Of a stretch of 64,000 nucleotides of DNA, positions 1 to 12,200 are shown in pieces. Numbering within the stretch: position 1 is the first letter of the stretch; every line of letters begins with the position of its first letter. A model generated the notes under the pieces. It searched no databases. It saw only the letters and a list, made by a program, of their open reading frames with translations, and was not told where the DNA came from. The position numbers and the translations under genes were made by a program. The DNA lies in NCBI RefSeq assembly GCF_958979055.1, contig NC_084889.1, forward strand, positions 33,423,951 to 33,487,950, in the 5' to 3' direction. Origin of the DNA: Alnus glutinosa. Lineage: Eukaryota > Streptophyta > Magnoliopsida > Fagales > Betulaceae.

Positions 1-492
1 TTTTTTTTAATTTTAAAAAATTAATACAACACTGATTTTTTTTTTAATGTTTATTTTGGCAAAAAATACCAATTTGCCACGTGTAAAAATACACGTGTGC
101 AAGTGGACACGAGTATAAAATACTCGTGTCAAACTGGACACGTGTCTTAATACACGTGTGCAAGTGGACACGAGTATAAAATACTCGTGTCAAACTGGAC
201 ACGTGTCTTATTACACGTGTCCAGTTCGACACGAGTATTTTATACTCGTGTCCAAATGGACACGTGTAATAAGACACGTGTCCAGTTTGACACGAGTATT
301 TTATACTCGTGTCCACTTGCACACGCGTATAAAATACACGTGTCCAATTGGACACGTGTATTTCATACGCATGTCCATTTTTGACGCTTGCACAATTTGA
401 CACGTGTCACTTGTGACACGTGTCAAATTTGACGCGTGTCTACAGTAACGGGTACTGTAGACACGTGTCAAACTGCAGCGATTTTTGTAGTG
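1..492. mobile_element. CACTA-type DNA transposon, right end (left end outside window)
   Basis: The segment ends in TTTTTGTAGTG at 482-492, the inverse of the CACTACAAAAA terminus of the complete element at 21115-22451. It has the same subterminal design: many short inverted repeats built on ACACGTGT and GACACGAGTA, and a TACAGTA/TACTGTA palindrome near 440-460. No transposase is visible, so it is probably a non-autonomous member of the same family. The overlapping repeat-rich ORFs on both strands are by-products of the repeats, not genes. Confidence 0.75.
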
Positions 493-493
493 A

Positions 494-729
494 ATCAAAG
501 AGGAGGCCCCGGTGGAGGAAAAAGAATTACTTGTGAAATAAACTGGTGGAAGCTGCTTTACTTGGTACTTGCGTAATGAATCAGAAGCAACATGAGATGA
601 AGTGGAAACAATGATGTGTGTACTGATAGACAATGACCAATTAACTAAAAGAAGAACAAGACAAAAGCAAAATAATGATGTTATCCGTTGTCTCTTAAGG
701 TTTAAGTAAGCTTCTAATAATGTCATCAT
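494..729 (-). pseudogene. Small ORF with signal-peptide-like N-terminus, cut by the CACTA end
   Basis: Reading on the minus strand from ATG at 729-727, about 79 codons precede the CACTA terminus. Residues about 16-35 are a hydrophobic run (ITSLFCFCLVLLLVNWSLS) like a signal peptide, followed by a polar Ser-rich tail. The frame runs on into the transposon repeats, so any native C-terminus has been lost. I do not recognise the family. A secreted small-peptide precursor is one possibility and a chance ORF is another. No conserved peptide motif (CLE, CEP, IDA) could be matched with confidence. Confidence 0.25.
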
Positions 730-1848
730 GAAGCTTTGGACAAAAATTGGTTAATTTTTGACAAAAAGTTTGGAAGATTGCTTAAGTAATTACTAATCAT
801 AATCCATAGCCATGAATTGATGATACACTTCACTTTTGGTACTTAAAAGATGAAGAATGTACTTTTGGTAAGTTCTATGTTAAACTACATTATTAAGGTA
901 GGTCTTAAGATACGAAAATGTTCGGAATACTGTAGTTTTTACTATAATTCTGTATAAGTTCACATTTTACAGAAGAGAAAAATATCACACAAACTCTCAA
1001 GTTTACACTTCTAAATACTCGCTCTCTGACATGATCGTGCAAATTACTATTGAATTCAAACTCTAACGGTGTTCCATTTAAAATTCAATGATAATTTGTA
1101 CTGATACGTCAGTGAGCAAGTATTTGGAAGAGTAAACTTGAGAGTTCGTGTATCGTTTCTCTTTTACGGAAATGAATATTACGTTGAGTGTTATGTAGTA
1201 GTTCATATTTTACTATTTGACGTGATAAATCTCATGTGAATTACCACATAAATTGTAAATAAAATAACACTCATTATAATCATTGCCTGCTCCACCATTG
1301 AATGTTTATCCTTAACGTTACGGAATGTTGAAAAAGAAAAAAGAAAAAAGAAAAAGAATATAAAATATGCAATCTTAATTTAGTACGTTAAACCTTAAAG
1401 TCAAGAAATGTAATATATTGTGCCGTCTATAGCCCGGAATCTTGAATTGCAGTGGCGGCCGTGGAACAGCTTAAACAAAGCAACACAAACTAATAATATA
1501 GTGTCCTAGATTTGACATACCAAAAATAATTAATTCCAAACTTCGAAATTTTCTTTCAAATTGATGGAAAAGAAATTCATTCAATCCAGTTATTAAATTG
1601 TTATTTGTTCTTAATTATAGCATGTAATTAATTTTTTTTTTTTATTTAAAAAAAGCATTTAATTAGTTTTGATTGTTAATGTATTTTTGAAGTGTATTTT
1701 TTTTTGGTTTAAAAAAGGTGTTGTGTATATATATATATAAGGGTTTTGTGTTTAGGTTGTTTTCTAATATTTTTGTTTTGACAAGAGAGAATCAAAGATA
1801 GAAAACATAACTTTTAACAAACAGAGTATGTTTAAGGATATAAGTCAG
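730..1848. other. AT-rich intergenic stretch, no gene seen
   Basis: Low-complexity AT-rich DNA with poly-A and poly-T runs and a short TA repeat near 1727-1739. No convincing coding region, RNA gene or transposon terminus was recognised. Confidence 0.5.
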
Positions 1849-2083
1849 TTTTTTTTTTTTGAAAAGATAGAAATCTTTATTGAAAAATCTTCAATTACCT
1901 ACGGGCAAAAGCTCCCTAGTTACAATACCACAGATATAAGTTAGATTTCAACCAAAATTCTATTTATAACACATAAAATAACCTCTTTAGTTATGGTATG
2001 AGCGGCCTTATTCGCATCCCGCTTGATATTTCAATTTTTCAACATCTCAGCTGACTCAACCCCATTTTAATACTATCCACAAT
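1849..2083 (-). mobile_element. 5'-truncated LINE (L1-type) 3' end with poly-A tail
   Basis: On the minus strand this ends in a poly-A tail, seen as the T-run at 1849-1860. Inside, the minus strand reads RDANKAAHTITKE, which resembles the C-terminal end of the RNase H domain carried by many plant L1-like LINEs, followed by a short 3' UTR. The insert is flanked by imperfect 15-bp direct repeats, AAGGATATAAGTCAG at 1834-1848 and AAGGACATATGTCAG at 2084-2098 (13 of 15 match). These are the size expected for target-primed reverse transcription. It is an old, severely 5'-truncated copy. Confidence 0.6.
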
Positions 2084-2098
2084 AAGGACATATGTCAG

Positions 2099-2640
2099 TT
2101 AATAGATTGAATTGTCCGAATTTCCTTCTAACCAATGAGTTATAAATTATTATATTGTCTATTCAAATAGGATATAAATTATTATTTCATTGATAAGATG
2201 GGGACAGACGTGAACCCTAATTAGTGATATCATTTTCCCCTTTTGTAATAAATTTTCAATTGTTTGAACTTGAAAGAGAAACATTAAAACAACCCACAAG
2301 ACACGGTTTCTCTTTAATGTAAGGGAGCTGACTTCATGGGAACCCCCTTAAGTCTTAACCATTCAGCAAGAATTAATAATAGGACATATCATTGTGTCCC
2401 CCTACGTCGTTCCTCAACCCTAATGTCCCACCACTAGATGATCTGCTTAAATCCCTTGATGTGAAATAGGGAATTATTCAACGGTGTAGATCTGAGGAGG
2501 AGGCTATAGCGTAGTGGACCCCATCACAAAGTACTCTAGGAAAAGTTCAACTATGTCCGGGCTAATGGAAGGCCAGAGGACAAACGTGGAAAAAGAGGGA
2601 CAAGAACATGGAGAAAGCAAAGTGAGAGAGAGAGAGAATG
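2099..2640. other. Probable promoter region upstream of the BTB gene
   Basis: Intergenic DNA leading to the BTB gene. Composition shifts to pyrimidine-rich, less AT-biased sequence after about 2480. No gene or clear core promoter element could be fixed. Confidence 0.3.
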
Positions 2641-2720
2641 AGTCAATTTTTTGAAATCCAACCGCTCCAATTCTTCGATTCGTTCTCACCAAATCCCACG
2701 AATTTAAAAACCCACCTCTG

Positions 2721-2906
2721 ATGGTCACCTCTCGTCAATACCCAGATCTTCTTTTCTCAGAATTTGATCAAATTTCTTCATCATGTAATCAAACTTTCCC
2801 GTTTCTACGTGGTGTTTTGCTCTGTTTTCTGCCAGGAAACTCAATCCAACGTATAACTTCTCTGCTTAAAAGTACGATGATTTGCTCCATATTCATCTGG
2901 TTTTGA
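2721..2906 (+). promoter_or_regulatory. Upstream ORF in the probable 5' leader of the BTB gene
   Basis: A 61-codon ORF lies about 215 bases ahead of the main ATG, inside a CT-rich stretch (about 2640-3122) that looks like a 5' UTR. If transcription begins upstream of 2721, this uORF and a second one at 2910-3110 would lie in the leader and could reduce main-ORF translation. No transcript evidence is available, and a 5' UTR intron could remove either one. Confidence 0.3.
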
Positions 2907-3122
2907 TCCTTGAAGATTAGTCTTTTCCAAAAGGTCAAACAGTCCGATAATTCTCTCCCACGCTCTAGGAAATATCTCATTTCTTTCCCTGAAAATTCTC
3001 TGCTTTTGCTTCACAATTTTTGGCTCTCTGACACAAACCAGTCTTATCAAATTCTAGTCCTCCCTGTTGTCCTGGTCTCCCACTTCAAAGACTCCGTTCT
3101 CAAATTTTGAGCTAATCCAATC

Positions 3123-4448
3123 ATGGGAATTCAGAAAGACACGGTGAGATTCAATGTTGGAGGCAGAATCTTCGAAACAACCGCAACAACCCTCGCCAAC
3201 GCCGGCCGAAACTCGATATTCGGAGCAATGTTCGACGAGAATTGGACTCTACAAACAGATATTTCCGAAGAACACTTCATTGATCGGAACCCGGATTGCT
3301 TTGCTATCCTCCTCGATCTCCTCCGAACCGGAGAGCTCTATGTTCCTGCCAATATCCCAGAAAAGCTCCTCTACAGGGAGGCCCTTTTCTATGGCCTTCT
3401 CGACCACGTTCGGTCAGCCAAATGGGGTCAATTCGACGGCAATAGATTGCGGCTTTCGCGGTCGATAACCGGTCAAGCACCAGGCGACGGAACGGCGATT
3501 CGAGCTGGCCCAGACGGCGGTTGCTGCGTCGCTCATGGTAGCATGGTTCACGTCTATGATTGGATGCTGGATGAGCACGCGCCAATCACTCTTGATTACC
3601 AGAGAGTCAATGATGTTGGCTGGATTGACTCGCAGAACATTGTGATCAGCGTGTGTGAGCGATTAGGCCGCGGAGATGGTGGAATGGGTCTGTTTAGTTC
3701 ATCCACAGGGGACCTGAGATACAAGTTTCAAGTCAATCATGAGAACCAAGTTAAGAGCTACACTGCTGGATCTTTGAGTTTCAGCCCGGATTATAAGATA
3801 TTTTCTAGTTGTAAAGGCAGGAGCAATGAGTATGGGATTGGAGTTTGGGACCAAGTAACAGGAAAACAGATTGATTTTTTCTATGAGCCTCTTGGCTGGT
3901 CACTTGGTGAAGCTGACAAGCTTCAATGGTTACATGGGAGCAACTGTTTATTGGTTGCAACATTGTTTCCTAGGAAGGACAACTGTTACATTAGTCTGTT
4001 GGATTTTAGGGACAAGAAGATGGTCTGGTCTTGGTCTGATGTTGGAGCTCCTATAACAGGGGATGAGAAGCGGGTTAGAGATGCAATAGCAATGGAGGAG
4101 AATAGCTCCATCTGTGTGGTGAATGAGTATGAGGATTTGGGTTTCATGGACTTGAGAAGCACTGCAGGGAGCATTAGGTGGAGCTCAAGAAGCCGGTTGA
4201 TGAAAGGGAAGATGCCGGATGAGCCATGTTACCCTAAGTTGGCATTGCATGAGGGTCAACTCTTCTCGTCAATGAACGATTGCATATCGGTGTTTTGTGG
4301 TCCTGATTGGGTTTTAACATCTAGGCTACGACGAAGCTATGGAGGTTCAATATGCGATTTTTCGATCGGAGGTGATCGGCTTTTTGCACTGCACAGTGAA
4401 GAAAATGTGTTTGATATATGGGAGACTCCACCTCCGCCAATTATATGA
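3123..4448 (+). CDS. BTB/POZ (KCTD/T1-type) domain protein with C-terminal beta-propeller-like region
   Basis: An intronless 441-codon ORF from ATG at 3123 to TGA at 4446-4448. Residues about 7-100 form a T1-type BTB domain: VRFNVGGRIFETTATTL at the start, then FGAMF, then FIDRNPDCFAILLDLLRTGEL, the pattern of potassium-channel tetramerisation/KCTD BTB domains. Residues about 130-435 carry repeated propeller-like strands (VHVYDW, IGVWDQVTGK, ISLLDFRDKK, FDIWE). This architecture and length match the plant family of Arabidopsis At2g24240 and At4g30940. Members are presumed adaptors for CUL3 ubiquitin ligases; the substrate is unknown. Coding GC is clearly higher than its flanks. It converges on FAD6 and is unrelated to the TNL cluster. 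The reading frame is intact, and I am confident in the family but not in a specific role. Confidence 0.93.
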   Translation: MGIQKDTVRFNVGGRIFETTATTLANAGRNSIFGAMFDENWTLQTDISEEHFIDRNPDCFAILLDLLRTGELYVPANIPEKLLYREALFYGLLDHVRSAKWGQFDGNRLRLSRSITGQAPGDGTAIRAGPDGGCCVAHGSMVHVYDWMLDEHAPITLDYQRVNDVGWIDSQNIVISVCERLGRGDGGMGLFSSSTGDLRYKFQVNHENQVKSYTAGSLSFSPDYKIFSSCKGRSNEYGIGVWDQVTGKQIDFFYEPLGWSLGEADKLQWLHGSNCLLVATLFPRKDNCYISLLDFRDKKMVWSWSDVGAPITGDEKRVRDAIAMEENSSICVVNEYEDLGFMDLRSTAGSIRWSSRSRLMKGKMPDEPCYPKLALHEGQLFSSMNDCISVFCGPDWVLTSRLRRSYGGSICDFSIGGDRLFALHSEENVFDIWETPPPPII

Positions 4449-6272
4449 TTCAGCTAACGGTTTGCTTGTTTAGGTGGCTGTGTTTCTTCCTTTTTTATAT
4501 TCATAGTTTTCCTCTTGTTTTCTAGACTACAGAAGATGGAGTTGCAGCTAAAAGAGTACACATGTTAGGGAACTTAGATTTTCTAGGCTTGTATAGGCTT
4601 TGTGTTAACCAAGTATACCCTCATAAAACCAAGAGGAACATCTAAAATTATGAGTGTGAATGGGGGCTTCCCATTGTCACAAAAGAAATGAAATTGATTG
4701 CTTAGTTGCTATTACAGAGATGAATTTTTGTTTTTCTGCAGAAATACACGTATTTGTCAATTATGGGTCTACTTGCACAACATTTCATTTTCGAAGGGGC
4801 CCGAAATGCCGCTTTCCTCTCTCTTTTTGACAGACCCTCATTCTCTTTTCTTCTTTTGACCTCTGCTTTCACAAAGTTAATTCCCTTCCTGTCCTTCCAT
4901 GTTACTTTGATGCATCCCAATGCTCTCGTACAGATTCCAGATTTGCTCGCTCACAAACACAAACACACACAGACAGATGCTTTTTTCATGTGAGTAGTTG
5001 TAACTGCCAAATTGGTTGACAGATTTATGAATTTTTTAGTCACTCTGCTGCAAAGTTGTTAGGTGTAGCCTTTGTTTCAGGAGCTAAAAACTCCAGAGTT
5101 TGTTATATATATATATATATAACAGATGTACTTTGAATATCATGAGAGCTTTATCCGGTGTACCAAATCTGCTAATGATCATACCCATTAAACCAAATGC
5201 AGTCCTCTGCCTTTCTTTGACACCTATTAATAGGGCTGGCAATTTTTTATGAGACCTACAAACACGTCATGAACTTAACACAAAATTAGATAGATCGGAT
5301 TATAATTGACCTATATAGTTTTATAGGTAAATTATAATGCGAAATTAACGGGTTATAGTTGATAAATCAAATCTGTTTAAATAAATAGTAAAATTAAGAT
5401 TGATCTATATAGTTTTATATTTCCTTCCCTTTTTCCACTATTATTATATTAATATATCTCACTTCCACTCAAAGACAAACTTTCGCTGGTTTGCTTCCAG
5501 CCTAATCTAATGAAGAGTACCAAGATTAATTTTAAACTCTTATGTAGAACAAATCCCAATTTAATTGGAGCCCACATAAGAATTAATATACTCAGTCAGT
5601 TTGACCCGAAAGTCCTATCCATTAATAGAAAAATAACTTAGAAAAGTCTTAAGGGTAGCAGTCTAGTCTAGGTTTATAAAATTGGCCATAACAAGGAGCT
5701 TAGATGTCAGTCACTAGCAAATGAGATGAACTTAAGTGTCAGTAAACCGGTAAAAAACAATTAATAAAAGAGCTTAGATGTCTGTAAACTAGCAAAAACA
5801 TAGATATTTTTATGAGAAGATACTCTGTAAGGAGAGACAAGTGTCAGACATCAATAAAAAATGAGAGGCTCCAGTGGTCCTACCAATAGTAGCCTGACCC
5901 TTTTATGTATTTAAATTCACTAGCAAAGTGAGATCTGATTTATCCAGTCATCCAAGGATAATGTTGCCACTTTTATCCAATGAAGCACAATCTTTCACCT
6001 TAAAAAGGAGGGGGTTTTCTTGGATAGTCCAAATGACAATGAATTCATCACCCTTGCATATAAGCCAATCCAGTAATCAAAACTGATATGTGAACTTCTT
6101 GGAAGCTTCTTTCAATTGGTTTTCTCTATCAATCATAAAGTTTCAATATTGTAGTACAACATAAGCAAGAAGAGATAAGATAAATGAAATAGCAAACCTA
6201 ATTTGACCCAGAACAAAAAGATAACAGATAAGAAAGAACCAAAGAGCCATGGACCCCATAGGAAATGATAAA
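4449..6272. other. Intergenic region between convergent BTB and FAD6 genes
   Basis: It begins with the probable 3' UTR of the BTB gene (to about 4700). A TA microsatellite lies near 5105-5122. The segment about 5230-5420, with GGGCTGGCAATTTTT and ACGGGTTATAG, resembles a common dispersed plant non-coding repeat. Short phrases such as GAGCTTAGATGTC recur at 5697 and 5770. Nothing here looks coding. Confidence 0.45.
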
Positions 6273-9200
6273 TCAAGCATAATCAGGCATCACTTTCCTG
6301 AGAAATGTAATTGGTTGAGATTCTTTAGGGGCAAGTTGCTCAAAGGAAATGTAGTTTTGCTCCTTATCATAAACATGACAAACAGTCATTATTGTCTTCA
6401 TCAAACGCCAATTCCATGAAGCCTCGTTCAGATACTGTTAAAGACATGGGAGAGAAAATGAATTAGAAGAGCAACTATTTTGGCTTCAGTTAGGAGATTA
6501 TGGACACAATGTGTGTGTGTGTGGAGGACTTATCAATCCTACCTTTCCCCAATTTTCATGAAGAGACTTATGGGCTGCCCGCAAATTATAGCTTGGTATC
6601 CTTGAAGAAACATGGTGGGGGATATGGACATTAATATCATGACATAGTATCTCAATCCTGTCCATGACAAAAGGAGCCAACAGTTAGCAGTCTACTTATT
6701 CACAGAGATGGTAAATAATTACTACTTGTTATTCAACCACTTGAACAAATTTATTGGTATTAAAGCTCAATATTTCTTTTTGGCAATTTTTCAATAGAAA
6801 ATCAGACATGTTCTTCAATTTTGACATTTGTTTCACCAGAAATTCCTAAAAGTGGCCCTAGAACTAGATCACTGCCAACCAAAGATCAGAAAAGGTAATA
6901 TCTTCAGTCACTTATTAGTGCCTTCATACTAGCATTCATGTCACTATCCCTTTAATTAGGGAATCATGGTTTAGATGAAGAAGTTTTCACGGGAAAACAT
7001 TTTTGAAAAGAACAATGTCCCTTTCTTCTCTGACTGGGGCACATCTTAAGATAAGAGCACGCCAGGTATGCAAAGTTCGTACAAAATCTAGAAAGGACCA
7101 ATTAAGATGTCACATGGCCTAGGGATTTCCCAGATACCCAAGGAAAAATCAATAAGCAAGCGATATTTGGAAAGATAACCAAAGAAAGTGCCTACAGCCA
7201 TAAGAAGGTAAAAGCTTTATGTACCATCTAACAGCATCATATTTCAAAACATATCCACTCTCTGTTCCAATTATAGAAGCAAGAGAGCACAGACACACAC
7301 ACACACACACACACAGAGATAAAGAATAAAAGAGTCATTACCATCTAGGGTAATCACAGTGAACTGTTCCATTAAGCTGGGCCTGAGCGGCATTCCACTC
7401 ATTTGAAGGTTTGAATGGTATGTGAGGAGCCGAATGATGGACCATGGTGAAAGTACTCATCTACAAATACAAAGAAAAACAAAAATACTTGGACAAAAAA
7501 AAGATATATAATCTGAACGGTCAAATCATCATATTCACAAATGACCTTGAGGAATTGCGTAAACTACGAAAATTTGTAGTTCTAGAAAATTTAGAAAATT
7601 TTTTTACATATAAAAAAAAAAAAAATTATTTAGGACCAGCAAAAATTAAACTTCCCAAGTACTTTAAAACTATCATAGATAGGCCACCAAGCTAACGGTG
7701 GTAATTGGTAACAAATTTTTAGCAAGATCCATTCAAGAGTACTATGAATTATTACTCCTGAATGGATCTTGCTAAAAATTTGTTACCAATTACCACCTTT
7801 AGCTTGGCGGTAAAGCAACGCATTTGAGCAGACAAAAGCAATGGATGCATAAAATCATGTTATTGACACTGAAGTCTTGCATCATACTATCATAGTATTC
7901 ATGAATATTTATTAATGTTTTTGATAGAAGTGGTACAACATGAGGACCTCCCAGGAGGGTGAATGAACTATAAATCTAGTTAGAAAGAAATAATAAATTC
8001 ACAATCCAGGTGGTTGCCTTAGGCATATTTGATTTGGGTTGCGGAGAATTCAAATAGTAAGAAATAAACCACATACGGTATATTATTTTCATAGTTTTGG
8101 GCTATAAAATTTGTTGTAATGTGTGTAGTACAGTAGGAAAGGGAGTTCCCTTCCGCTGTGTGTATCACTATGAAAAATTGATGGACCATTTGACTAATAC
8201 CATGTATTTCCTGGATATGAGAGAGCTATTGAAAGATTTTATCAGTTTAGTGTGGTTCATACTGTGTCCAAATATTACTGCAAGAGAACAGGAAGCAGCA
8301 TTACCCAAAAGTGATAGCCCAACCATGGCATCAACCAGAACTTGATCCATCCCACAATACCCGTCTTGAAGATAATCAATGGCCATCCAATTGCCATAAA
8401 CGCAAACACACAAGCCAAACTTATCTTCACCCTTTTCACTTCGCTTGGTCTGAACTTGTTCAATTTGAAGTGCCAGATCAACCTATTAGGATGCTTATTA
8501 ATGTTGGAACAAATAATTATCAAATAAAAACATATGAAATTTAAGATTAATCAAGCCAATACATATCAAATTTAAGATTAACCATGATAAATTTGAAATA
8601 GAAATAATTGCTCCATATGATTCCTTGTATTTCATACACACCAGTGACCTATAGACATCCACGGTCTAAATGGGCCATATCCATATATAATTGCCTTGCG
8701 CAAAACAGGAGCTTTATCAAACTCCTCTTTCCAAACAGGGTGCCAAGCTGTATCTTCACACAACCTATAGACATAAGATAGACGGGAATATAGATAAAAT
8801 TTTTGAAGATGGAAAAAGACCAGTAACTTCATGGAAGTAGTAAACTAGCCAAACTAACACACAAAAATAAAGATTCACACATACAAACATACAATTATAT
8901 ATATTTATCAAAAAAGAGGATACGACTGTCCTTTTAACATATATCTATCATTACATATACCGTATATTTATGTGCTTTTCATCAAAATATAATTATTTCA
9001 TATAATAAGATATTTGGCTAAAGGGAGATATAAAACTTTTATTAGATATATCATATATCATGTGAAACATAATGTGTATGTGGGTGTGGGTGTGGGCGTG
9101 TGTGTCTCTAGGTACATACCATACATTGGGATGAGACAATTTCCACTACAATCCAAAAGACTGGGCTATATACATTTGATACTAAGCAAGCCATATTTCT

Positions 9201-12200
9201 TCTTACGTATTGCCTGAGATAATTCAATAGGAAAAGTTACATACATGTTTGTTTTTGCATGATGCTGATCGTGCTTAAATCTCCACGGCTCATATGGATA
9301 AATTAGAGGCAAAAAGGCCAAGGTTCCAACAATATCTTCCACTAATTTGTTCCTTGAAAATGATTTGTGAGCACAATCATGGCCTATTACAAAGAACTTT
9401 ACAGAAACAAGGAAAAAAAATAAATGAGTTACCTAGGATATACACCTAATAGTATTGGAGGAAGAGAGAAAAGAGGGGAGGGGGGGTGAAGAGGAGGGAA
9501 TGACACATTATAATTCACAAGAAATATACCACATAGTAAAGATGCAGAACTAACCCCTGTTACTGCAGTCCCTGTCCATGCCCAAGCCAGTGGAAGTAGA
9601 TACCATGGGACTTTTGAAATCACAAGGAGCCCCAAGGCATAGGAAGTGACGGATATTAAAACTGATTTCCATGCTTTCACGTTATCAATCTCAAACACCT
9701 TCAAAAGTTTGGAAATGAAAAGTTGAAATGGAAATATCATCAATTTCAGTTGGGATATAAATTCAGTCTTAAAAGGAGGGAGGGAGAGAGATAGAGAGAG
9801 AGAGAGAGAAAGGGTGAATCATTATTCAATGCCTCTCTTCTCTTTATCTTGCCAATACCCCTCTTCTCACTAGATACAAATAAATACTATTGTTTTGATA
9901 CTCAAGTAAAGGACTCTGCATCTCCAAGCATAAAACTAAGAGCAATTGCTCAAGGAGGGAAGTTAACCTGATAAAACAGTCTTACTCATTTCAACAGAAC
10001 AATGTTTGGCTCAGATATCTCCCAGGTAACGTGTCCAAAATCTTATTCACAAAATCCATGTTCTTGGCAAACAATATAAAAGAATTCGGATGCCATATGC
10101 ATCTTATGGAAGCATTACCTTTTTTGGAAGGGTATCAATGACATCTTTTAATTTAACATTTTCAGGAAGTGGTTCTCCAATTTGCTTAAAACCATATCTT
10201 TCAGCTAATTGATTCCTATACTCGGCACTATCTGCTAAAGATGGTACAATTGGAACTGCAACAGCTTGCAGAACTTTAGTCCTCTTTGAAAATAAAAACT
10301 GCTGATGCCTGATTCCCTTTTGGAGAAGTCTTTCCCCCTTCAGATAATATCTGCCTGTCTATCAGAATAAGCAATATGATGTGCCTATAATGGTAAGTTA
10401 GAAAATGCTGTAGGCAATGATAGTTCAAACAAATATGAATCTTGCATAGTTTTGACAATGTATAACAATTTTATTCAAAGAAGAAGTCCAACTCAAAGGA
10501 TCAAGAGATTGGGGGATAGTGCTAGTCAGACAGTAAATAAATTTAGTTTTTTCCTCTTATGTTACTTGCATATGACAATAACTGGAGAGAACATTGAAAG
10601 CACCATCCAATATTCTAATGGCTGTGAGAAACAACCGGTCCTCATACCCATACATGTCGAGAAAAGTAAGGCTACAGGATTGGTGATAACCAAACCACTA
10701 CCATTGCTTAGTCTGTTGCCTAACATTATAATTTTCCATTGTCGAGGAGGTTTTACAGTGATCAAAGATGCAAAGTTGGAAACACCTAGGATGTAAGTCA
10801 TTACTAGATATGCACTCAAATGCTTTCTAAGGAAGAAACTCCAGAATTCAGGAAGTGATTCTTTGTTCACTAAGGCTACAGAATTGGTGATAACCAAAAC
10901 ACCACCATTGTTTAGTCTGTTGCCTAAAATTATAATTTTCCATTGTCAAGGAGGTTTTACAGTGATCAAAGATGCAAAGTTGGAAACACCTAGGATGCAA
11001 GTCGTAACTAGATATGCACTCAAATGCTTTCTAAGGAAGAAACTCCAGAATTCAGGAAGTGATTCTTTGTTCACTATATCTATGTTGAATAGAACCTCAT
11101 CTACAAGGTGCATGCAGAAAAAAAAAAAACAAGAGCTTTGTTATGTCAAGCTCATGCAATGCATCTTTGATCAATATAAAGACTCCTCTATAGCGGAAAA
11201 ATATCTTGTCAGCCAGGGAAGTGTATGTATTTTTGCTATTAACAAATCATCTAGGCTTACTTTTCTCAACATAGACGGAACTTTGCCGACAGTATTTTAC
11301 TCAAGCAAAATCAACTTCACAACAAGAGAAGAATCCTGAACCCTTAACAAAGTTCAATACTAAGAATGATGTAATCATCAAGTGTTCGCACACAACTTGA
11401 TTTTTTTTTTTTTTGGTAATGCCGTAAAAGGTTTTTGGATGTGTAATGGGTGCCAGTCAACCTGTAATATAGTTGATGCAGAGTCCCAAATAATAACATG
11501 ATAAGAACATTAAAGTATGTTTCCAAGTTAAGATAACAATTTGATTACAATTTTCAATTAAATTTGAATGGCAGCAATAGAAGTGCACTGGGTAAAGCAA
11601 ATATTACAATGATATCAAGAGGTGCAACAGTCACTGCCCGGAGTTCAAGTTGGGAGCTGGTGAATTCCATTGGGTGGCACTTTAGTAGAGAAAGTGACTA
11701 CTTTAAGCGCATATCTAGTAACAATCTACAATACTTTCCCACAAAAACTTAGAAGTATAAGCTGTTTAATACTATTAGTATACGCACACCAGTGAAAAGG
11801 TTTGTTTACCTTAACGCCAACTTTAAGGTAAAGTTGGCGTTAGTTGATTATGTTCGTACAAATTTAGATATTGGTGGCTGCCACCAGAACCAGAATAGCC
11901 AACCCATATTGATTTGATGATTTCCTTGGCCTAAATGGAATATTCTGAAACAGATGGCAAATTGCATGTGAAATGCCCTTTTTTTTTCTTCTAAGTATGT
12001 GAAATGCCTTCTACTTAAACGATAATAAAGAAGTGGATTGTGAAACAGATATTGAGAGGCTTAAAGTGAGAAGAGAGGACTCCAGCAAAATGTTTTTCAT
12101 CCACCTTAGTGCTTTCTTTTGTCACTTTCTCCTTAATTCCTTGCTTATTCTTGCACAAAATCCTTCATTTTTCCACGCCGGATTCTAAAATCTAACTAGT

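Noticed and set aside
44-403. Long ORFs on both strands over the ACACGTGT repeats
   Set aside because: They read through the palindromic CACTA subterminal repeats; the peptide is the same word repeated and has mirror copies on the opposite strand.
100-480. Regularly spaced repeats that could look like a CRISPR array
   Set aside because: The units are inverted CACTA subterminal repeats of variable spacing in a plant genome, without uniform spacers or cas genes.
3154-3585. ORFs in other frames across the BTB gene
   Set aside because: Shadow frames of a strongly supported coding region.
9014-9217. Plus-strand ORF in the FAD6 region
   Set aside because: It overlaps FAD6 intron DNA with a TG-repeat and has no recognisable similarity.
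10452-11339. Plus-strand ORFs in the FAD6 exon 3 region
   Set aside because: Antisense reading of the duplicated exon and its introns; the minus strand gives FAD6-like sequence and the plus strand gives nothing recognisable.
11875-11945. A possible FAD6 exon after a good acceptor (minus strand)
   Set aside because: In the phase required by exon 2 it meets a stop at once, and the exon at 10725-10785 fits phase and similarity better.
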